Shown here: positions 56,149 to 64,000 of the stretch, piece after piece
Numbering within the stretch: the stretch's first letter is position 1
Layout of the letters: each line of letters begins with the position of its first letter
NCBI GenBank assembly: GCA_964059195.1
Contig: CAXKWD010000004.1
Location: forward strand, 122,236,043 to 122,300,042
From: Ectobius pallidus
Lineage: Eukaryota > Arthropoda > Insecta > Blattodea > Ectobiidae
Direction of reading: 5' to 3'
Length of the DNA stretch: 64,000 nucleotides
Translations under genes and position numbers: made by a program
Notes under the pieces: model-generated
Databases searched by the model: none
Told to the model about the DNA's origin: nothing
What the model saw: the letters and a program-made list of their open reading frames with translations, nothing else

Positions 56149-59030
56149 TGTGAGGGACTTCACCGGTTGATTGCAAATTTCCTACACCCAGCTTACTTTC
56201 TCTTTCTTTTTAACAATTTACAAGGTTTAATAATATTGATGAAAAATTTATATTAAGGGCGCCATCATCAATACTCTTCTCTCTTCTTTTTGTTTTGTAT
56301 CAACCAAAATATATTACGAGCCCAATCACAAATTAAATTATAGATACACAGGCTATGTACCTACAGGCCTCTCGGCTAGCTTTTTTTTTTTTTTATTTAA
56401 CAGTGGAGATGGGAATGGGTTCGGCTCTGTTCTTTTATTATTATACTACTCCACTCTATTCTTTTTTTATGACCATTACCAAAATCTGTAACTTAGCCCA
56501 AAAATCAGTGGCTCTCAAAACATTACAAGGATAGGGGCCAAAATATATGTACTTCACGAAAATTTACTTTGCATAACAATAACCACAATTTATTTAATAT
56601 ATTTTTTTTTTCTTTTTCAACAATAACAATCTGATTTACAATAAATTACATTTACTCTTGTTTTCTTCTTTTTTTTCTTTTTTACCAATAACAGTCTGAT
56701 TTACAATAAATTACATTTACTCTGGGGTTTTCCCCTTTTTAACAACTACTCGTCCTTAAAATCTTCAGATCACCCGATCTGAACAACCTTAACCATTCAA
56801 CACTTTTGTTGGGAGAATTTAGTATTCAATTCTTAACTATCAGGTTAGTAGCTCAGTTTAACTGTATTAATGTGTTCCTTGTTATATAAGACAAATTCTT
56901 AATTAATTACTTTAATCTCTTTCCTTTCTTTATTTCCAGGTATCTACTAGAACGTCTCAGATTACCCTTATACTTTACTACTAACTTGCGTAATCTTTTC
57001 CATTTGCAATCCCGTATGAATAAAGATTTTTAATTCGCAATTCAGTCACTAACTTGACCTATCATACCCAATGATTCCACCTATTTCTCCTATACCAGTC
57101 CACTAGTCATTGTAGTCTATGAAGAATTGTACTCAAAGATAAATAGGAAAGACAATGTTATGAAGAAAGAAACGGAAGTTTAGGCCTATACCCACAGAGT
57201 GACTGGGGTAATAGACCACCGATACAGGGGCGGCGTCTAGATCTTGAGTTACAAACAATCTGACTCCTTCCCTGCAACCGGGAAAATATTAATGGGCCGC
57301 AAACAAAAATATAATTTTGAACAATCGATGTCAGAGGTCCCTGACACTCTTTCCTAGAGGCACGTGGGGCCGTTGTTCGCCTCCAACACCGATGACTTTC
57401 ACAATTCTCCTAAATCTCTTTATATTCTACTAGCATAGGCTTCGCCTACTACTGTATTTATACTTGTTTTATTTGGGACACTTCCGGCGTTCCCTCACCT
57501 CACCCTTCTTTTTCTTTCTCTCCTGGGGTAATCTCTAGTACCTGCTAATGACCTACTTGTCATCAACTCACTACACAAAATTACCAATTCTCCTCTTTCT
57601 AATCTAACCAATTATTATTTATTATCTTTTCACCCCTTTCTATTCAAGCAGTTTATACCATTGTTCGAATTTACCTACTTATTGTTATTCTGGTTTCCAG
57701 CCTTTTCAAGTTACTACCCTACACCATGGGCACCTAATTTTCTTGTTTCTAAATTCCCTAGAATTCTAGCTGAAACTAACTCACGCCCCAGGTCAGTAAC
57801 TCTCTTTATAACCCTTGAGTGAACTTCTACTTCTATCCTAACCAGTAAATTTCCAATGGCATACGCCTAATGTACTGCTATTCATAGGCCTCCTTTTGCC
57901 TCTCAGTATTCACTTTCTTATCCCCCTCTACCATATTCCATACCATTCCCGCTCTATACAATTCCCACTCTTAGATAAATCTCTTTCAAAAAAACAACTC
58001 AACATTATAGGCCAGCATGAAATCCACTTATAGATAATCACCTGTCACCTAACGAAAACCAAGTGGGAGAGGCCCTCGTAAGCAATACTAAGTAAGCCCC
58101 TATTACTCTTCTTCCTTACTCCCCTCGCGTCCTGTCTTATAAAAAACAAGGTTTGTATGAGCATCAACAACTGCCCCTAGCTATGTATTCATTCGTGGGA
58201 CAATTACCCATAGCAACCTAAAGTATAGAGATCTATCTTTACTATTCACGGTTTTACTCTTGACTGCTCTTTTTTGGAATTAACTTAGACCAGAAATGGA
58301 AACTGATTGGATCACTGTACTTTACTACCTCACCCTAGACTAATTACATCTATCTTCTAACCTTACTCTTTCATTACGGCGTCTAGTCGCCACACATTAC
58401 TTAGAAACTGGCTTAATAATAATGCCTCAAAATCTTTTCCACTTCCCAAAACAAAAAAAAATGTTTAGATGATTATACTCAACGGGTGATGACCAATTTA
58501 TCCTCTGATCCCGAGTCGTTTCCATCCACTTTCTGATGTCCACATCTTCCTTTATTCCAGGCTAAGCAACCGTGACTCACTCTTCTTTCCCCAGCTGGTG
58601 TTCGCTGTAGCGGTCTCTCGTACCGGCTGACGTGATGTGTTCTTCCAATTAACGACTATCTCCATATAGTCGCGTCAGTGAAATTCCCCTTCAGAATTTC
58701 TTTAGATGAGAGTCTGACAAACCATCATGTCAGGGCGCCTCTACCGCTGTCACACATTCCAATCTCGTCTCCTCGCCTCCGTTTCTTCAACCTTTCTCTC
58801 TCGCAGTCAGAGACGTACCCCTCAACCGTTTTTCAGGTTCAACTGCTCTCCCGTCGACTCGCCGTCCACGCATGCGCACTCCTCCTTTTTCTGCAATTCA
58901 AATAAATTCAGGGCAGTATCGATACTCATGAAAATGTTCAATATCGATTAGTTGCGGTCCCCCAACCCTTCCTTTGTTTTGGAATGGGTTTCTACCGTCT
59001 CATTAGCACGCAGCTATTTGCTTCGTTACA
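56149..59030 (-). repeat. 5' LTR of the Gypsy element
   Basis: It is nearly identical to 48136-51020, including the internal tandem duplication (about 56605-56735). As the upstream LTR on the minus strand it should hold the promoter; its core elements were not resolved. Confidence 0.95.
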
Positions 59031-59034
59031 GTAT

Positions 59035-59115
59035 AGGTATGTTTTGTTTAATATTTTTTTAGTTCTTAAGTATGACAAAGCCTTTGGATTCTTGTAATCC
59101 CCAATGGTGAATAAA

Positions 59116-59156
<41 letters not shown>
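59035..59156 (+). repeat. LINE-like 3' tail with (ATT)n microsatellite
   Basis: AATGGTGAATAAATATTATT passes into about 14 ATT units (59116-59156). This is how the 3' ends of several insect LINEs look. The matching upstream part probably lies before 48136. Confidence 0.6.
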
Positions 59157-59157
<1 letters not shown>

Positions 59158-59939
59158 AACTGGGAAATTGTTGCTGTAGAGATTGTCATGGTGCACTGTC
59201 CAAGTTACAAGAAGGGCTATAGCAGGCAATCATGGCTTGTGGCTTAAAACAAGTGGAGATACCATTTCATTCAACAATGTTGACCTTCTAAATATAACAC
59301 AATTTTTAAAAAATTGATGAATATTCTTTTTCCTTGCTAAGTCTGTAATCAAACTACTGTTCTGGACATTTTCCCAAAGCTATGACATGTTAAGAAAGGT
59401 TCTGTTGAACATTCCAGACATCATACCCTCAGATCCATCTATTTTCATACATTTTCATATTAAATTTTCTTATATACTCACTTTCTTTTACCACCAGCTA
59501 CAGCCTTTTGATTGATTTAAATTTGGAGTAGGTCTACCTAAACCTTTCTCACTGTCTTGTCCCAAGATCTACTTGAAAAGGGTCTCTAACAGATTATCTA
59601 CAGAATGTCCCATGTTGCTTACACAATGAAATATGTGCACTTAAAAAATCCATCACACAACAACACATTAGCCTACAATCAATGCTCGACTCATAGTGGT
59701 TGCGTGAATCTTAGCAGAAGCAGAGATGGCAGGCAGAAAAAAAGCAGCAGAGAGTGTGCAGTCGAAGTTTCACAGTAACTTGTCTTCTCTCTGAGTGAGA
59801 TTTTAGCAGCTGAAGCCAATTCTGCACTCGCCACTGTAATTTCTAGTTTTCCCCCAGAGAGCACTACAAAATATAATTCATCAGTACTCTTAGCATAATG
59901 GCTCGCAGAGTAGAAAGGAATAGTGATTTATAAATAATG
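59157..59939. other. No gene recognised
   Basis: AT-rich sequence without a coding pattern or recognisable repeat ends. Confidence 0.5.
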
Positions 59940-61036
59940 AGAAAGTCGAGGTGGTGGAGAAGTTTGAATATTTACGGGTATGGTTTAATAATAGAGGTAA
60001 TTGGAAGGATCAGATAAATATGTTGAGAATCAAGGAGTGGTGGCTTTAACCTCAATAAATAATAATTGTTTAAGCAAATTAGCAAATATAAAAATTCACA
60101 ATCTGAATATTATTTATAGACCATTGGTAGAAATTATTGTATGCAGCAGAAATTTGGGGAGAAGTGGAAACATGGAAGAATGTAAATAAAATCAGAGTGA
60201 GGTAGAGTAAGAAAATCTTAGGAATAGGCCTACCTAGTAACTCAGCCAATATAGCTGTTATAATGGAATTAGACTTAGAAAATAGAATGAGTAGGCCTAC
60301 TTTTTAATAAGAAAAATTAAGTTTATTCAATATATTTTAGATTTAAAAGAGAATAGTTTAAAAAAGAATGTTTAAAATTTTTGCAGAACATGAAATTGAA
60401 AGATAATTGGTGGGAATCTTTAATGGAAACGATAAACAAAATAGGTTTAAATTGTATTGGCACAGAATGGAGACATGGAACATACAGGTTGTATGCAAGA
60501 TCATAAGAAAAAGGTGTAATGATATAGCCAAATAGGAATTATTTTGTGAACTAAATAATTTTAAATCATTGAAATTTTATATAGATATGAAAACAGATTG
60601 GGGGTTAGAATCCATATGTATTTACATGTGATAGCAAAGAAAGAACTGGTTTGGCTTCGTTAAGATTGGGTATATGGAGTTAAAAAACTTAAGAGGGATT
60701 ACACCTAGTGGAATGTGTCCACTCTGCAGGAAGAAAGAAAATGCAAAGCACATCTGAGTTCACGGAAACAGAAGGCTTGAGAAAAATGTACCGTACATTG
60801 ACAGGAAATATCTAAGAATGTACAGTAGCGTACCATATAAGAAATTATATACAACAAAAAATGAGGCTTTACTAAAGAAAATGGGAAAATTAAAAAACAG
60901 GATACACCCCTTTGTGGATGTTGGCAAATTGGAACTATTAACCACATGCAACGTCTGCAGAAAAGAGATAGATGAATTATGCATTCTACTTTTTAAAACT
61001 CTTGGCACAGGCCCCTGGAACGTCAATACGTCAGTA
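59940..61036 (+). pseudogene. LINE RT C-terminal region, decayed
   Basis: Frames beginning near 59940 read VEKFEYLRVWFNNRGNWKD, then ALTSINNNCLSKLANIKIHN and IIYRPLVEIIVC, the thumb and connector region of a LINE RT. Near 60705 comes CPLCRKKENAKHI, a zinc-knuckle C-terminus. A final frame (60818-61036) includes YSSVPYKKLYTTKNEALLKK. Stops and shifts separate the pieces. The clade is not assigned. The hAT MITE at 61045 sits in its end. Confidence 0.6.
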
Positions 61037-61044
61037 CACAACCA

Positions 61045-61221
61045 CAGTGGCGGACGCAGAAATTTTTTTCGGGGGGGGATTTGAATAGGTAGAAAGAATA
61101 CTAAAAAAAATTAATCAATTTACATATACAATTAGAGTACACTTAAAGTACATATATAGCCTTTTTTCAAATTTCGGGGGGGGGGATGTAACCCCCCTAT
61201 CCCCCCCTGCGTCCGCCACTG
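61045..61221. mobile_element. Short hAT MITE with G-rich arms
   Basis: Both ends read CAGTGGCGGACGCAG inward, and the 8-bp duplication CACAACCA flanks it (61037-61044 and 61222-61229). The 177-bp element has G runs of eight (left) and ten (right) in its arms. Confidence 0.9.
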
Positions 61222-61229
61222 CACAACCA

Positions 61230-61930
61230 TGAAATTACAATTAGTCGGATTCTCAGCAGCTTCATATTCCGGTAAGCTGAAGTTTAAAATGAAACTTTAA
61301 TTTCACCTGCATTCCCTTCCACCCTTACCTAGAGCTCATTTTAAACACCCCTCTACTTGCACGACGTTGATACAGGACAGAAGCTAGTCTGGTAGGACGT
61401 CATTAAAGAAGCAGAAGAAGAAGTGCCTACTGCCGAGCCGCCTTACAATCGCGCCACGGAGCAACCAAACAAAACATTCGATCAAAGAATTCCTTTGTGC
61501 TAAAACAGTATAGGCCTATTTTTTGATCCTGTCCAAACAAATATGTGAAAATGTGATAAAACATTGAAATTTCGTTAAAAGGACTGTACTGCGTTTTCAC
61601 GTAGAAATCAAATCAATCTATATAAGATTCCATTCCAATACGATCCCATTTTCTTAAAAATGTTCGCTACTGTAATGAAAACAACGTTTCCGAGAGAAAC
61701 CACAGAAGACGCTAGTCCCACACTCCACGACCAAGGTCAATAGACCGACCTTGTCCACGACCAATGAAATTCTTCTCCCCATTCACCGCCAGAACATCGA
61801 GGACCCATGAAACGGCCGCTTTAGCGTATTGAGATCGAATTGAATACAGAAGTGTCTTCATGGCGTTGAATAGGATCTCAATCCGATCCTACTTTTTGGG
61901 TGTATCAACCGTGAGACTAAATTCGATCTG
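61230..61930. other. No gene recognised
   Basis: No coding sequence or transposon end was recognised between the MITE and the SINE. Confidence 0.5.
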
Positions 61931-61944
61931 AACCCCCGTTTTCG

Positions 61945-62165
61945 CCGTGGGTGAGTCGGTAGCGCGCCTGCCTTCCACCCCTGCGGTCCGGGTTCGATTC
62001 CCGGCCGGTTTGAGGATTTTTCAGTAGAGGAAAATCCCTTTCCCGGGTTCAGGATTGGGTGTTTGTGTTATCTTTAGGTTTAAGTGCTAGATAGGGAACT
62101 GGCGCACCCCGGAAACAAATCCGCTTAAAATATCTCCTAGGGATCACCAGGGGTAGCTTGCGTCC
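61945..62165 (+). mobile_element. tRNA-derived SINE
   Basis: A Pol III A box (GTGGGTGAGTCGGTAGCGCG) and a B box (GGGTTCGATTCCCGGCC) lie in tRNA spacing at about 61949 and 61990, followed by about 160 bp of unrelated body. The head looks like a tRNA with a disrupted acceptor. The 3' limit is estimated, since the next element starts at 62177 and no clear tail or target duplication was found. Confidence 0.7.
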
Positions 62166-62176
62166 CGATGGAACTA

Positions 62177-62511
62177 CAGTAGAGTCCCGCTATTCCGAAG
62201 TAATTGAGACCGAACACTGTTCGGTTTAGCAGGAATTCGGGATAGGCGAATTTCATGAATAATATCAACGTATTGACTTGTTAAGGCGTAACAACTCATA
62301 TCATACACAGACGCGGCAAACGCTTTTGACCTCGCCTTACGCTACGTCAAACAACACGCTTCATCAACACCAAATGATGTTATATGTTCATGCGACGATG
62401 GCGGAACATTGCATCCTCAAGTCGATTCAGTGCCCTTCGTCAGGAAAAATTCAAAATCTTAATTAAAAATCTTAAGTGTGTGCGGATTTTCGGAATAGCG
62501 GGACTCTACTG
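62177..62511. mobile_element. Pogo/Tigger-like MITE
   Basis: The inverted ends read CAGTAGAGTCCCGCTATTCC from both sides and are flanked by TA (62175-62176 and 62512-62513). The 335-bp interior encodes nothing recognisable. Pogo/Tigger affinity is inferred from the TIR style. Confidence 0.85.
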
Positions 62512-62602
62512 TACTACTAAGCGTATTCAGATAGATTTGTATTGTCCATGAAAAGTAGTAACTACCTATTGTTCATGACCAACCGGGGTGTAGTGTGGTT
62601 TT

Positions 62603-62848
62603 TTGGACTTCAATTCACTCATGAATAGCTCCATGCTTATACCATGCAGTTCTTCGGAATGCGAGCGTGATTTCAGCTACGTAAACATCAACATAACACC
62701 CCATAAAACGAAACTATCAATTCCCCATTTTTTGGCCCTGATGTTCATTAAGATTAACGGTTCAAACATCCAGAAATTGAATTCAGAGCCTTACGTAAGG
62801 ATATGGTTATGCAAACACCAATCAGCGGATGACACAAGGACAAGATGA
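62603..62848 (+). pseudogene. hAT transposase C-terminal fragment
   Basis: The frame encodes the hAT dimerisation region: IPCSSSECERDFSYVNINIT, then LSIPHFLALMFIKING and VRIWLCKHQSADDTRTR. It resembles the C-terminus of KIAA1586-like hAT proteins. The N-terminal and catalytic parts are absent, and no inverted repeats were found around it. Confidence 0.7.
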
Positions 62849-64000
62849 CCCAAGCCTGCTGAAAACATTGATGTGGATGAAGACATTTTTGCTGAATTAT
62901 TGTAAATATAGTTGAAAAGAAAGTGTACTCAGAAACTTGTAACCTGACCTCTGGATATGGCATTGGCCCAAGTAAATAAGCTGATAAGTCATAAAATCTA
63001 AATTTTACAGGAGAGCAAAATTTACTCGAGATATCTGGTTACTGACCCCCCACTTTCTGTGAAATTTACGTGATATATTACTCAGGAAAGGCACGGAACT
63101 TTACTTATCTGGTTACACACAAATGTAGAGAATTTAATTTTCACGAAACTCGATTTCAACTTATTCACCGAGGTCAATGGATAATATATCCCTACCAGAG
63201 ATAATTATTTCCCATCCGTGGGCGTTGACTTTAGGGAGCAAGGCACTTTCTGCCCCCCTCAGAACCTTTAAGTTTTTATCACTACGTAGGCTTGTAACTA
63301 CTAAAAATCTAATTCTTGCCCCTCCCCAACATTATTTTCAAGTCGAAACCTCTGTTCCCATCCACTGAATATGTTAAATACTGTATACATAAATATTTTA
63401 TTAATATATTTAACATTTGATACTGTAATAAACTTGTTTTGCCCCAATGCACTGCTCAGGCAAGGAGAGTGTCGCAAGATAGGCAGAAAAAATATTCTGA
63501 TTACTGACTTGACATAAAACATATGACAGTTACAGCAGGTTGACTAGCAAACTGACTTTAGAAAATTCTCGGAATCGGAATCGAATTGAGAATATCTGCA
63601 ACGTACTTTTGATACGTGGCTCCTTCCTCTTTTATGCCCACTACTATGTAGTAGGCAATGGGTACCTAGGCAAAGCCCATTTGCCCCATAATTTTTAGTA
63701 TGATTTGGAGGTGGTGTCATAGTAGTAAAGTAGGGGTGGCTAGCATGTTCCATTCTATTGTTGTTGCCGAAAAGACAGTCTATTGTAATTTTGTATATCC
63801 AATTTCTTACTCTAAAATGTTATCTTACGCGGTCTAAGGGTCCTTTTATTTAACAATTTTGAAATTTGGGGAGGTTGTTATTATGCGGGTTGCGGCCCGT
63901 CTTTTGCAAGGGAACTATTCCAACATTCGTTGCGAGGCCTTGGAAAACCGCAAAAAACCTTGGCAGAATAGCTTGACTTTAGTGATTTTGCAACAGGGCC
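62849..64000. other. No gene recognised
   Basis: The short ORFs here (63177-63368 +, 63301-63522 -, 63544-63753 -) have no domain. A palindromic CTACTATGTAGTAG lies at about 63640. Confidence 0.5.

Larger units (their letters stand above)
48136..59030 (-). mobile_element. Ty3/Gypsy LTR retrotransposon, young, minus strand
   Basis: The element is 10,895 bp. Two direct LTRs of 2885 and 2882 bp (48136-51020 and 56149-59030) bound one Gag-Pol region on the minus strand. The 4-bp duplication GTAT flanks it (48132-48135 and 59031-59034). A primer site with TGGCGCCCA next to the 5' LTR and a purine tract next to the 3' LTR are present. The LTRs differ by roughly a dozen substitutions plus homopolymer length changes, so the insertion is recent. 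There is no env-like ORF: only about 100 bp separate the end of pol from the 3' LTR. Confidence 0.95.

Overview
The window looks like chromosomal DNA of an insect, probably a hemimetabolous one. It is AT-rich, has no operons or bacterial genes, carries canonical GT-AG introns, and is dominated by insect-type mobile elements (BEL/Pao, Ty3/Gypsy, Jockey, R1, RTE-like and Penelope-like retroelements; hAT, mariner, PIF/Harbinger and Sola-like DNA transposons; MITEs; a tRNA-derived SINE). The exact species is not decided here.

One host gene is supported. It is split into three small coding exons on the + strand: 3153-3167, 25759-25957 and 43684-43802. Reading phases match (0, then 1) and all splice sites are canonical. 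Together they encode a 110-residue secreted peptide with a signal sequence and 16 cysteines in the mature part. The coding sequence is 333 bp including the stop, but the locus spans about 40.7 kb, because introns of 22.6 kb and 17.7 kb have filled with transposons.

Intron 1 (3168-25758) holds a decayed autonomous hAT (7729-10637, 8-bp target duplication), a broken cysteine-rich multi-copy gene (11631-12530), a tRNA-like remnant, a hAT MITE (15030-15580), and a 9.1-kb BEL/Pao element (16431-25541). The BEL element has a mariner-type transposon (20066-21426) inside its Gag zinc knuckle and has lost the core of reverse transcriptase. Its 3' LTR ends about 210 bp before exon 2.

Intron 2 (25958-43683) holds a 3-kb DNA transposon with 4-bp target duplications (27143-30157), a Jockey-type LINE (32551-37470) hit by a mariner-type MITE and by a Penelope-like fragment, a composite inverted repeat (37609-40600) hit by a deleted mariner and a LINE 3' end, a deleted hAT (40647-42079), and a Harbinger-type MITE (42895-43593) that ends about 90 bp before exon 3.

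Downstream of the gene lie a decayed R1-type LINE (about 44330-46990) and a young 10.9-kb Ty3/Gypsy element on the minus strand (48136-59030). Its 2.9-kb LTRs are nearly identical, and its Gag-Pol frame is broken once, at a homopolymer. The right end has another LINE 3' fragment, two MITEs with clean target duplications, a SINE and a hAT C-terminal fragment. No second host gene was found.
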